Assembly (NCBI GenBank): GCA_963698015.1
Contig: OY969109.1
Coordinates: forward strand, 2,480,001-2,544,000
Direction of reading: 5' to 3'
DNA: 64,000 nt
DNA from: VAXT01 sp963698015
GTDB taxonomy: Bacteria; Actinomycetota; Thermoleophilia; Gaiellales; Gaiellaceae
Made by a program: the position numbers and the translations under genes. Of this stretch, positions 53,156 to 61,324 are shown one piece after another. The first letter of the stretch is position 1; each line of letters opens with the position of its first letter. The notes beneath the pieces are model-generated. The model had not been told where the DNA came from. It searched no databases and saw only the letters and a list, made by a program, of their open reading frames with translations.

Positions 53156-53755
53156 TCAGTCCAGGTCCAGGCGCCGCGCGTCGAACCGCCCCGAATCCAG
53201 CTCGTCGCGGAACTCCTCGATCATCTCCTCGGTATCGCCGGCGAGCACGTGCTGCAGGACGCCGATCTCCCGGTCGTTGTGGAACGGGAGGTCGATGTGC
53301 TCCGGCGTCACGAGGTTGACCGAGACGTGCTCGCAGGCCGGGCAGCGAACGGCGAGACCCAGCGACCCGTCGCCCGGAGCGAGCAGGAAGAACGAGGACG
53401 GAAAGACGGGCCTCGGACGCCGCTCCGGGTAGCAGTAGAAGCTCCACGGCCACTGCCCCGCGAGGATCCGCCGGACCGCGAGGTCGGCCAGTTCCTCCTC
53501 GGTCGAGTCGAACCGATCGGTCATCAGGTTGAGGAAGCGCTCCGAGCTGTGACCGAGCGGCGCCCAGTCGAGCTCGACGTCCGAGACGAGCCCTGGGTGC
53601 TCACACCCGCAGGGGCAGTCGAACACGACCTGGAAGACCGCCGGGTGGCCGGCGCCCGGGAGCCGGTCCAGGGCCCGGAACGCGGACAGGCGCACGCGCG
53701 TCTCACCCCTGGCCGGGCACGGGAACGTGTAGCGCGTCGTGAGCGCGTCGTACAT
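53156..53755 (-). CDS. Cys-rich, probably zinc-binding hypothetical protein
   Basis: 199 aa without signal peptide. CPCGCEH near residue 48 and CPACEH near residue 138 suggest a split zinc-binding knuckle, with several His residues between. The rest is acidic in the C-terminal third (DTEEMIEEFRDELDSG). It resembles unannotated conserved actinobacterial proteins; no function can be given. Confidence 0.75.
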   Translation of the reverse strand: MYDALTTRYTFPCPARGETRVRLSAFRALDRLPGAGHPAVFQVVFDCPCGCEHPGLVSDVELDWAPLGHSSERFLNLMTDRFDSTEEELADLAVRRILAGQWPWSFYCYPERRPRPVFPSSFFLLAPGDGSLGLAVRCPACEHVSVNLVTPEHIDLPFHNDREIGVLQHVLAGDTEEMIEEFRDELDSGRFDARRLDLD

Positions 53756-53838
53756 GACGATCTGGGACTTGTAATCGGCGCGCCGGACGGTTCCGTTAAT
53801 CCGTTGCGAGGCTTCAGCCTGGCTCCGGCGCTACTTCC

Positions 53839-54369
53839 TCAGTAGTGGATCAGCGAGAAGACGTCGTAGTCCGAGATCTTGTCCAGACCCTTGAGGAAGT
53901 CGAGCTCGATGATGAACTGGAGCCCCACGACCTCGCCGCCGAGCTGCTCGACGAGCTCGGCCAGCGCCCTCGCGGTGCCGCCGGTGGCGAGAACGTCGTC
54001 ATGGATCAGCACGCGCGCACCGTCGCCGAAGGCGTCGGCCCGGAGCTCGAGCGTGTTCTTGCCGTACTCGAGCGCGTACTCCGCGCTGATCGTCTCCAGC
54101 GGCAGCTTCCCGGGGCGGCGAGCCGGGACGAAGCCGCAGCCGAGCTTGTAGGCGATCGCGGAGCCGACGAAGAAGCCGCGCGCCTCGGCGCCGACGACGA
54201 TGTCGGGCCTGCGCTCGGCAGCCCAGTCGCCGAGGACGTCGATGAGCTCGCGCAGCGCGTCGGCATTGGCGAGCAGCGGCATGATGTCCTTGAAGACGAC
54301 GCCCGGCTCCGGCCAGTCCGGGACGTCGCGGATCAGGGACTTCAGCCGCTCGACGTCTGCGACGGCCAT
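53839..54369 (-). CDS. apt: Adenine phosphoribosyltransferase
   Basis: 176 aa type I PRTase that salvages adenine to AMP. The VPDWPEPGVVFKDIMPLL N-terminus, EARGFFVGSAIA and PRPP loop VLIHDDVLATGGTA are diagnostic. ATG 54369 shares one base with the ftsR stop. Long in-frame extensions upstream lie inside ftsR and are not real. Confidence 0.96.
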   Translation of the reverse strand: MAVADVERLKSLIRDVPDWPEPGVVFKDIMPLLANADALRELIDVLGDWAAERRPDIVVGAEARGFFVGSAIAYKLGCGFVPARRPGKLPLETISAEYALEYGKNTLELRADAFGDGARVLIHDDVLATGGTARALAELVEQLGGEVVGLQFIIELDFLKGLDKISDYDVFSLIHY

Positions 54370-55064
54370 CAGGCGGATGCGAGGTGTCGAAGGGCGCGCC
54401 ACGAGAGGAGCTGGGACAGCTCCTGCGCCAGCTCGGCGAGCGCGCGCAGGTCGTCGAGCGCGGCTTCGCGGCGTTCGGGGTTGCGCGTCCGGAGGGAACC
54501 GCCGACGAGCTGTCCCAGCAGGGACGCCTCCCGGTCGGCGGCCGTGCGGAAGGCGCGGAGGTTTCGTGGGCCGATCCCGTATGCCGCGAGCTGGGCACAG
54601 ACCGCCGCGATCTCGGCGTCGCCCGCCGAGTACCGCTTCTCTCCCCCACTTCCGCGCGCCTCGAGCAGCCCGTACTCCTCGAGCTCGCGCACGAGCTGAG
54701 GCGTTGCGCCGGAACGCTCCTCGATCTCGCCCGCGCTCAGCTCCTCCTCCGGGCCTGCCAGTCCCGCGGCACGCCGGCGGCGGCGCGCCTTGTTCGCCTC
54801 GGGCGACGCGAGCTCCTGCCGGATCACGCGCAGCGGGAGGAACTCGTCGCGCTGCAGTCGGAGAATCGTCCGCAGGCGCTCGACCGCGTCGTCGTCGAAG
54901 AGCCGGTACCCGCCCCGCGTGCGCTTCGGGTGGATGAGGCCCTGATCCTCGAGGTAGCGGATCTTGGAGATCGAGACGTCGGGAAACTCGTCGCGCAGCC
55001 GGTTGCACACGGCGCCGATGTGGAGCAGGCCGTCACGCGTGGATGTCTGGGGGGCCGCGCTCAT
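54369..55064 (-). CDS. ftsR: MerR family regulator, FtsR-like
   Basis: 231 aa. N-terminal MerR winged helix (HIGAVCNRL, SISKIRYLEDQGLI and RGGYRLFDDDAVERL) and a second helical half with another HTH-like segment. In mycobacteria and corynebacteria the orthologue next to garA is FtsR, an activator of ftsZ and division genes. The garA neighbour here supports the same identity. It overlaps garA by 4 nt and apt by 1 nt. Confidence 0.85.
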   Translation of the reverse strand: MSAAPQTSTRDGLLHIGAVCNRLRDEFPDVSISKIRYLEDQGLIHPKRTRGGYRLFDDDAVERLRTILRLQRDEFLPLRVIRQELASPEANKARRRRRAAGLAGPEEELSAGEIEERSGATPQLVRELEEYGLLEARGSGGEKRYSAGDAEIAAVCAQLAAYGIGPRNLRAFRTAADREASLLGQLVGGSLRTRNPERREAALDDLRALAELAQELSQLLSWRALRHLASA

Positions 55065-55528
55065 TGCGAGAGGAAGGTCAGCTTGTACTTGCCGATCTGT
55101 ACCTCGTCCCCGTCCTCGAGCCGGCCCGACTCGATCCTGCGCCTGTTCAGGAACGTCCCGTTCAGGCTGCCGCGGTCCTCGATGAAGAAACCGCCGTCGC
55201 GGCGCACGACCAGCGCGTGGCGGCGCGAGACGGTGACGTCGTCGAGAAAGACGTCGCAGTCCGGCGAGCGGCCGACCGTCGTCTGCTCCTTCTCGAGCAG
55301 GAAGTGCTCTCCGGCTCGCCCTCCGCCGGAACGGACGACGAGCGCGGGCCCCTCGGCCTTGATCTCATCGAGCACGGTGCCGGATTCGTCGTCGCCCTCC
55401 TCGGGCGTGTAGCTCATGGTCGTGTCTGAGCCCCCTTCGTCCCGGACGAGCAGCGCTCCGCACTTCGCGCAGTAGTTCGACGCCTCCGGGTTCTGGAAGC
55501 CGCACTCCTGGCAGTACACATGGCTCAA
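55061..55528 (-). CDS. GarA-like FHA protein with N-terminal zinc ribbon
   Basis: 155 aa. A zinc ribbon (CQECGFQNPEASNYCAKCG, residues 6-24) is followed by SDTTMSYTPEEG, similar to the phospho-Thr motif of GarA, and an FHA domain with TVGRSPDCDVFLDD, SRRHA and GSLNGTFLN. GarA controls 2-oxoglutarate and glutamate metabolism when phosphorylated by PknB/PknG. The GarA assignment rests on the FHA domain, the TT motif and the FtsR neighbour; the zinc ribbon is an extra. Confidence 0.82.
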   Translation of the reverse strand: MSHVYCQECGFQNPEASNYCAKCGALLVRDEGGSDTTMSYTPEEGDDESGTVLDEIKAEGPALVVRSGGGRAGEHFLLEKEQTTVGRSPDCDVFLDDVTVSRRHALVVRRDGGFFIEDRGSLNGTFLNRRRIESGRLEDGDEVQIGKYKLTFLSQ

Positions 55529-55779
55529 GCGGGCTCCTCCGAGGGAGGCGAAGCCTTGCCCGCAAGGATCTGAGCGAGCTTCTCGAGGTCGACGTCGTTG
55601 AGCGCGCTCTTCCCCTCTTCTCCCTGGAGCCGCGCCACGAGCTCGGTTTTCAACATGTCGATGCGACCGTGCAGGAGCCGTCGGCGGTACGACACCTCCT
55701 GCTCCTCTTCGACGAGCTTGTCGATCTCGGCCTTGAGATCCTCGTTCGACATCGAAGCGAGATTGGGAAACGGTTCCAC
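55525..55779 (-). CDS. RsiG-like protein with one cyclic-di-GMP-binding motif
   Basis: 84 aa from GTG 55779, with GAAAGG upstream; a start at 55839 would add a Pro-rich stretch. The helix VEEEQEVSYRRRLLHGRID fits E(X)3S(X)2R(X)3Q(X)3D with His in place of Gln: Glu26, Ser30, Arg33, His37, Asp41. Streptomyces RsiG has two such motifs and sequesters sigma WhiG when loaded with c-di-GMP; Rubrobacter RsiG has one and dimerises. One motif here predicts a dimer. No WhiG gene is in the window. Overlaps the garA-like gene by 4 nt. Confidence 0.78.
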   Translation of the reverse strand: MEPFPNLASMSNEDLKAEIDKLVEEEQEVSYRRRLLHGRIDMLKTELVARLQGEEGKSALNDVDLEKLAQILAGKASPPSEEPA

Positions 55780-55848
55780 GCGATCAGCCTTTCGTTCGGA
55801 GGGAGGAGGCGCTGGCAAGTAAAGCAGCCGCGCCGACAAGGTTCAACC

Positions 55849-58359
55849 TCAACTTGAGATTTCGGCTTCCTGCTGCAAGACCTCCTCGACGAGCTGCCTC
55901 AGCTCTTCCTCGAGCTCGTTCGACGTTCGCTCGTCGCGCCCCTCGGCGTAGATGTGCACGAGCGGCTCGTCCGGATCGGGCAACACCTGCGCCCAGCCGC
56001 GGCGGTCGTTGACCTTGATCCCGTCGAGCAGGTCGAGGTCGCGGCCCTTGAGACGCTCGGTCAGGACGCGCATCACCGTCCCCTTCTGGCTCCAGGGGCA
56101 GGGCAGCTGCCTGTGGACGAGGGTCGACACAGGCAGTTCGGCCACGAGCGAGGAGAGCGGCTGCTTGACCGGTGCCAGGAGCTCCAGAAGCTTGCAGAGG
56201 CTCGCCATCGCGTCGTACGCGGGCAGGAAGTCCGGGAAGACGTAGCCACCGCCGATCGCACCCGCGAAGATGACGCCGTCCTGCGCGGCCGCCTTCGTCA
56301 GCTCGCTGAGCGAGGCCGGCGTGCGGATCACCTCGAGGCCGCTTCCCTTCAGGATCCGGTCGACCTGGCCGGTGACGGTGACCGGGAACGCGAGCTTCCC
56401 GCGGCGCCCGTTCGAGCCGATCAGCTTCAGGAACAGGAGCAGGGCCTGTTCGACCGGGATCTCGTGGCCGCTCTCGTCGATCAGGTACAGGCGCTCGGCG
56501 GCGCGGTCGAAGACGACGCCGAAGTCCGCGCCGACGGCGTTGACGAGCTTCTTGGTCTGGCCGATGAGGCTGCGCAGGTTCGCCCTCGGGCCGATGTCCT
56601 CGCTCGGCGAGAAAGCGTGCGCCGCGACCACCTCGGCGCCGAGGGGGCCGAGGACGAGCGGGAGGACGAGCGACGCCGCCGAGTAGCCGTAGTCGACGAC
56701 GATCCGGAAGTCCCGCTCGCGGATCGCGTCCTGGTCGAGGGTCTCGAGCAGCTCCTCCGCGTAGATCTCGCGCGCCCGCACCGGATAGTCGACGTTGCCG
56801 ACGCTGTCGCCCGCCGCACGGCGGAGCTCGCCGCGGTTGAAGTGCTTCTCGACCTCCTTCTGGAGCTCGGCCGTCAGCTGGATGCCCGGCTCCTCGTAGA
56901 AGCGGATCGCAACCACCTCGGCGTCGGCCGCAGAGAAGCCGACGTGGAAGCCGGCCGCGTAGTCGTGCGTCTTCAGCAGGTGCCGTCCGACCGCGCTCGG
57001 GAGCACACGAAGGTCGGAGACGTCGACGCCCGTCGAGTTGAGCCCGGCGATCATCGCGCGCTCGATCATCCGGCACGCGGCGGGCGCCTCGCGGCTGGAC
57101 ACGATCCGCGCGCCCCGGGGAAGCGCCGTTCCCAGCGCGACCGCGAGCTTCGTCACGACCTCCGGCGTCAGATCGACGTTGACGAGGCCAGAGACGCTGT
57201 CCCGCTCGAAGAGCCGCGACGAGGCGCGGGACTCCCAGATCAGGCTCTCGTAGATCTGCGCGCCGCTCTCGACCTCCTTGTACGGGTAGATGCGCACGCC
57301 GGGCATGAGGACGCTCTCCTCGCCGACCTTGACCTCGTCGCCGAGCGCCACGCCCTCCTGGAGGCGCGCGTGGGCCCGGATGTCGCACGAGCGGCCGATG
57401 ATCGAGCCCTCGACGAGCGCCCCGCGTCCGATGTGCGTGGATGCGTCCACGACCGAGCGCACCGTCCGCGCCCGCTCCAGGAGCGTGACGCTGGCGGAGA
57501 GAACCGAGTAGGCGCCGACCTGGGCGTCCGTCGCGATGCGGCAGTAGTTCGAGATCAGCGCGGGCCCCTCCACCTGGTCGAGGTCGTCCAGCTCCACCCC
57601 CTCCCCCAGCCAGACGTTGCCGCGGAGGCGGATTCCCGGAATCCCGAGCACGACCTGCTCGTCGAGCGCGTCGAAGTTCGCCTGCCGGTACTGGTCGAGG
57701 TTGCCGATGTCCTGCCAGTAGCCGTCCAGGACCAGGCCGTAGAGCGGTCGCCCCATCTCGAGCAGGAGCGGGAAGAGCTCCTTCGAGAAGTCGTACGGCC
57801 GGTCGGTCGGGACGTGCTGGAGCACCTCGGGCTCGAGCACATAGACGCCCGTGTTGATCGTGTCCGAGAAGACCTGGCCCCACGAGGGCTTCTCGAGGAA
57901 GCGCTCGATGCGGCCGTCGCCGTCGGTGACCACGATCCCGAACTCGAGCGGGTTCTCGACGGACTTGAGCCCGATCGTGACCGCGGCGCCGCGCTCCTTG
58001 TGGAACTCGACGAGGCGCGTGAGATCGAAGTCGCAGAGCGCGTCCCCGGAGATGACGAGGAACGTCTCGTCGAGCTTGTCGGCCGCGAGGCGAACGGATC
58101 CGGCCGTGCCCGCGGGCGATTCCTCGACGGAGTACTCCATGTTCACGCCCAGGCCCTCGCCGTCGCCGAAGTAGCTTCGGATCGCCTGCGGGAGGAAGGC
58201 GACGGTGACGATCACATCCTCGAAGCCGTGGCCGCGGAGAAGCTCGACGATGTGCTCCATGCAGGGCTTGCCGACGATCGGGACCATCGGCTTGGGCTGA
58301 TTCGAGGTGAGCGGCCTGAGGCGTGTGCCTTCTCCACCGGCCATGACGACGGCCTTCAT
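55849..58359 (-). CDS. Sugar-1-phosphate nucleotidyltransferase fused to a degenerate phosphomannomutase domain
   Basis: 836 aa. Residues 1-235: nucleotidyltransferase with VVMAGGEGTRLRPLT and DTINTGVYVLEP. About 250-380: left-handed beta-helix (RLRGNVWLGEGV, STHIGRGALVEGSIIG). About 380-836: alpha-D-phosphohexomutase fold (GVDVSDLRVLPSAVGRHLL, VVDYGYSAASLVLP). The TASHNP loop with the phosphoserine is absent, so mutase activity is unlikely. Annotated relatives are called mannose-1-phosphate guanylyltransferases. AGAGGA precedes ATG 58359; upstream in-frame sequence is inside pgsA. The nucleotide and sugar are inferred. Confidence 0.87.
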   Translation of the reverse strand: MKAVVMAGGEGTRLRPLTSNQPKPMVPIVGKPCMEHIVELLRGHGFEDVIVTVAFLPQAIRSYFGDGEGLGVNMEYSVEESPAGTAGSVRLAADKLDETFLVISGDALCDFDLTRLVEFHKERGAAVTIGLKSVENPLEFGIVVTDGDGRIERFLEKPSWGQVFSDTINTGVYVLEPEVLQHVPTDRPYDFSKELFPLLLEMGRPLYGLVLDGYWQDIGNLDQYRQANFDALDEQVVLGIPGIRLRGNVWLGEGVELDDLDQVEGPALISNYCRIATDAQVGAYSVLSASVTLLERARTVRSVVDASTHIGRGALVEGSIIGRSCDIRAHARLQEGVALGDEVKVGEESVLMPGVRIYPYKEVESGAQIYESLIWESRASSRLFERDSVSGLVNVDLTPEVVTKLAVALGTALPRGARIVSSREAPAACRMIERAMIAGLNSTGVDVSDLRVLPSAVGRHLLKTHDYAAGFHVGFSAADAEVVAIRFYEEPGIQLTAELQKEVEKHFNRGELRRAAGDSVGNVDYPVRAREIYAEELLETLDQDAIRERDFRIVVDYGYSAASLVLPLVLGPLGAEVVAAHAFSPSEDIGPRANLRSLIGQTKKLVNAVGADFGVVFDRAAERLYLIDESGHEIPVEQALLLFLKLIGSNGRRGKLAFPVTVTGQVDRILKGSGLEVIRTPASLSELTKAAAQDGVIFAGAIGGGYVFPDFLPAYDAMASLCKLLELLAPVKQPLSSLVAELPVSTLVHRQLPCPWSQKGTVMRVLTERLKGRDLDLLDGIKVNDRRGWAQVLPDPDEPLVHIYAEGRDERTSNELEEELRQLVEEVLQQEAEISS

Positions 58360-58910
58360 GCGCTCGTTCCTCTCACGACCGAGTAGACGTACTGGGCTCC
58401 GGCGGCGAGTGCGAGAGCGAGCCCGAGCCAGAAGCACCAGAGCGGCCAGTCCGTGCCCTCGGGGGTGATCATCACGAAGACGAGGGACGCGTACAGGATC
58501 CAGGTGGCGAGCTTGCCCAGGAAGTTGACGTTGAGCTCGTAGCCGTCGGGCGTGAGCAGTTTGTACCCGCCGATCAGCAGCGCGTCCCGCGCGACGATCA
58601 GCACGAGTGCGACCCACGGGAGGCGGTGGTGGACCGCGACCAGGATGATCACCGCCGTGTCGATCATCAGCCGGTCGGCGAGCGGGTCGGCGACCTTGCC
58701 GAACGCGGACTCGACGTGCCAGCGCCGGGCGAGCCAGCCGTCGACCTGGTCGGTGATTGCTGCGACGCCGAAGACGATCGCGGCCGGCCAGCTGTAGCCC
58801 CCGTCGGCCGGAATGAGCAGCGCGGCGAAGACCGGGATCAGGAGGAGCCGCAGGATCGTAAGCGCGTTCGGAACGCGCGCCAGCGGAGCGGAGACCGCGG
58901 GTGCGGACAT
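58356..58910 (-). CDS. CDP-alcohol phosphatidyltransferase, PgsA-like
   Basis: 184 aa with about six membrane helices. The catalytic pattern DxxDGxxARx8GxxxDxxxD is complete, starting at DQVDGWLARR near residue 46. Most similar in type to CDP-diacylglycerol-glycerol-3-phosphate phosphatidyltransferase (PgsA), but PI-phosphate synthase relatives share the motif. TATCCT on the minus strand (58919-58924) lies 8 nt before ATG 58910; the longer in-frame ORF would include the hairpin region. Confidence 0.87.
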   Translation of the reverse strand: MSAPAVSAPLARVPNALTILRLLLIPVFAALLIPADGGYSWPAAIVFGVAAITDQVDGWLARRWHVESAFGKVADPLADRLMIDTAVIILVAVHHRLPWVALVLIVARDALLIGGYKLLTPDGYELNVNFLGKLATWILYASLVFVMITPEGTDWPLWCFWLGLALALAAGAQYVYSVVRGTSA

Positions 58911-58926
58911 CGTGGTCAAGGATAAT

Positions 58927-58977
58927 TTTTCGCCGCGTTCAGCGGCGGAAAATGCGAGCGGCCGCCCCAGGCGGCCG
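58927..58977. repeat. Double hairpin element, copy B
   Basis: TTTTCGCCGC (58927-58936) pairs with GCGGCGGAAAA (58942-58952) with one bulge. After TGCGAG comes the perfect 8 bp stem CGGCCGCC-CCA-GGCGGCCG (58959-58977). Same order and near-identical second stem as copy A at 52470-52524. Confidence 0.5.
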
Positions 58978-59072
58978 GAGCCGATTGTCGGCCAAAGGCG
59001 CTGCACGGAATCGAGTGTTGCGCAATTGCTCACATTTCGCCTTTTTTCGTGAACAACGCTTCCCGCATCGCC

Positions 59073-59094
59073 GGGGGAACCTCCCGGTTCCCCC
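59073..59094. repeat. GGGAACC-type hairpin between pgsA and hutF
   Basis: Perfect 9 bp stem GGGGGAACC/GGTTCCCCC with loop TCCC. The core resembles the hairpin at 27102-27128. Further small stems (GTCCGC/GCGGAC, GGCGC/GCGCC) lie between it and the hutF start. Confidence 0.5.
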
Positions 59095-59158
59095 AGACCC
59101 CCTCCCCTGGGTCCGCTGCGCGGACAGGCGCTTTCGCGCCGGCTGATAGCGTCGCCAC

Positions 59159-60166
59159 GTGGCGAACCGGCTCACGATCCCCGGCTTCGTCAACGCGCAC
59201 AGCCACGCCTTCCAGCGCGCCCTCCGCGGCCGCACCGAGGGCGGCGACTTCTGGAACTGGCGCGACGCGATGCTCGAGCTCGCCGACCGCCAGACGTCCG
59301 AGCGCGTCCGCACCGACTACGAGCAGGTCTACCGCGAAATGCGGGCCGCCGGTTACACCGCGGTCGGCGAGTTCCACTACCTCGGCTTCGAGCAGGCCCT
59401 CGCAGCAGCCGAGGCTGCGGCAGCCGCAGGAATCACCTTCGTCCTCCTCTACGCCGCCTACGCGAGAGGCGGGCTCGACCGCTTCCGCCAGGCCTCGCCG
59501 GCCGAGTACCTGAACCAGGTCGAGAACCTGCGGGAACGCGGGATCCGGGTCGGCCTCGCCCCCCACTCCGTCCGCGCCTGCCCACCCCGGTGGCTCGCGC
59601 GGATCGGCAGCTACGCCTCCGAGCACGACCTCCCGCTCCACGTCCACGCCGACGAGCAGCCGCGCGAGATCGAGGAGTGCGTCGAGGAGCACGGAATCCG
59701 GCCGATCGAGCTCCTCGCGAAGAGCGGCTGCCTCGGCCCGCGGACGACGGTCGTCCACGCGACGCACGCCGACGACGGGGAGCTCGACCTCCTCGCCGCA
59801 AGTGGGTCGCGCATCTGCGTCTGCCCCACGACCGAGGCGAATCTCGGCGACGGCTACTTCCCCGTCGAGCGCGTCCTCGAGCGCGGCATCGCGATCTGCA
59901 TCGGCTCGGACTCGAACGCGCGCATCGACCCGCTCGAGGAGCTCCGAGAGCTGGAGGGGATCGCGCGCCGGTCCACGTTGCGCCGGAACGTCATCCCGCC
60001 GGACGCGCTGCTCCGGATCGGTGCCGACGAGGGGGCCGCGGCACTCGATCTCGACGCGTGGCCGAACGCCGAGGTCGACCTCGATCACCCGTCACTCGTC
60101 GGACTCGAGAAGTCGGATGCCCGGGCCGCGCTCGTCTTCGGCTGCGCGGCGGACGTCTTCCTCTAG
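59159..60166 (+). CDS. hutF: Formimidoylglutamate deiminase-like amidohydrolase
   Basis: 335 aa metal-dependent amidohydrolase. VNAHSHAFQRALRG near the N-terminus (HxH ligands), HVHADEQ, VVHATH and CPTTEANLGDG with GSDSNARIDPLEELRELE are typical of HutF, which deaminates N-formimidoyl-L-glutamate in histidine breakdown. No other hut gene is visible, so the substrate is not confirmed by context. TAGCGT lies 6 nt before GTG 59159. Convergent with the arginase gene, 4 nt overlap. It is shorter than Pseudomonas HutF (about 450 aa): the N-terminal composite-sheet segment is missing. Confidence 0.82.
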   Translation: MANRLTIPGFVNAHSHAFQRALRGRTEGGDFWNWRDAMLELADRQTSERVRTDYEQVYREMRAAGYTAVGEFHYLGFEQALAAAEAAAAAGITFVLLYAAYARGGLDRFRQASPAEYLNQVENLRERGIRVGLAPHSVRACPPRWLARIGSYASEHDLPLHVHADEQPREIEECVEEHGIRPIELLAKSGCLGPRTTVVHATHADDGELDLLAASGSRICVCPTTEANLGDGYFPVERVLERGIAICIGSDSNARIDPLEELRELEGIARRSTLRRNVIPPDALLRIGADEGAAALDLDAWPNAEVDLDHPSLVGLEKSDARAALVFGCAADVFL

Positions 60167-61056
60167 AGGATCTTCACGCCGAACGCGCTGGCCGCCAGCT
60201 CGACCGCCAGCCCGGCCGTCGTGTTCTCGTGGTCGCGGATCGGATTGACCTCGACGAGGTCAAGCGCGTCGAGCACCCCGGCTTCCGCAACGAGCTCCAG
60301 GGCGAGATGCACCTCGCGGTACGAGAGGCCGCCGCGCACGGGATCGCCGACACCCGGCGCCACCTCGGGATCGACGACGTCCAGATCGACCGAGACGTGG
60401 ACGAACGAACCGCCGGCAACGCGCTCGAGCGCCTCGGCGATCACCGGCTCCATTCCGCGCCGGTCGAGGTCGCTGATCGTGTAGACGGCGACGCCGAGCT
60501 CACGGACGAGCTCCTGTTCCCCCGGGTCGAGCGAGCGCACGCCGACCAGGGCTACGCGCTGCGGCTCGACCGCGGGCAGTCGCAGGCCGTCGCGCGAAAA
60601 GCTGTTGCAGAGCCCGAGCGCGGCCGCGAGCGGCATCCCGTGGACGTTCCCCGACGGCGTCGTCTCGGGCGTGTTCAGGTCGCCGTGCGCGTCCAGCCAC
60701 AGCACCCCGCCCGCTCCCGACGCGGCCAGGCCGCTCAGCGAGCCCATCGCGATCGAGTGGTCGCCGCCCAGCACCAGCGGCAGCAGGCCGTCGCCGCGGG
60801 CCGCCTCGACCTCGGCGGCGACCCGCATGCACGTCTCGAGGATCTCGTCGAGGAAGCGGGCACTCTCCGTGCCGGTCTCGCGCGTCTCCGCGAGCGCCGC
60901 CTGGACGTTTCCGCGATCCTCGACCTCGATCCCCGCGCGCTCGAGCCGCTCGCTCAGACCCGCGTAGCGGATCGCCGACGGCCCCATGTCGACGCCGCGG
61001 CGGCCCGCACCGAGGTCGAGCGCAGCTCCGATGATCGCTACGCGGGTCGGCGGCAC
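60163..61056 (-). CDS. rocF: Arginase (ureohydrolase family)
   Basis: 297 aa. Binuclear Mn site motifs are complete: GGDHSIAMGS, DAHGDLNTPETTPSGN and VDLDVVDPEVAPGVG. The NVHGMPLA and RGGLSYRE segments favour arginase over agmatinase. It hydrolyses arginine to ornithine and urea. GTG 61056 is preferred over GTG 61062 because TAGGCT (61063-61068) ends 6 nt before it, the spacing seen at other starts. Convergent with hutF, another amino-acid-catabolism gene. Confidence 0.9.
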   Translation of the reverse strand: MPPTRVAIIGAALDLGAGRRGVDMGPSAIRYAGLSERLERAGIEVEDRGNVQAALAETRETGTESARFLDEILETCMRVAAEVEAARGDGLLPLVLGGDHSIAMGSLSGLAASGAGGVLWLDAHGDLNTPETTPSGNVHGMPLAAALGLCNSFSRDGLRLPAVEPQRVALVGVRSLDPGEQELVRELGVAVYTISDLDRRGMEPVIAEALERVAGGSFVHVSVDLDVVDPEVAPGVGDPVRGGLSYREVHLALELVAEAGVLDALDLVEVNPIRDHENTTAGLAVELAASAFGVKIL

Positions 61057-61084
61057 GGGCACAGCCTACGGCCGACGTGAACCG

Positions 61085-61324
61085 CTACGTCCCTACGTCA
61101 GGATCGACTTCGTCCGCACGGCGGCGAGCTTCCTCGGCCTGCGCGCCCTCCTGCTCGGCCTGATCGGCCTGCGACGCTTGCTCGTCGGCCTGGCTTCGAA
61201 TCTCACCCGCTTCGGCTTCCTGCCGCGTGTCCTCGGGTTGCTGCTCTCGCGCTCGACGACCGCCGACGATGATGATCCCGGCGACGACCAGCACCGCGAG
61301 AATGATCAGGATGATCCACCACAT
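61085..61324 (-). CDS. Small single-span membrane protein with charged Ala/Glu/Gln-rich tail
   Basis: 79 aa. MWWIILIILAVLVVAGIII forms one helix, followed by a Gln/Glu/Ala/Asp-rich cytoplasmic or extracellular helix. GAGGAGGACC precedes ATG 61324, so this start is preferred over upstream 61426. Upstream of the arginase gene on the same strand, 28 bp away. Function unknown. Confidence 0.65.
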   Translation of the reverse strand: MWWIILIILAVLVVAGIIIVGGRRAREQQPEDTRQEAEAGEIRSQADEQASQADQAEQEGAQAEEARRRADEVDPDVGT

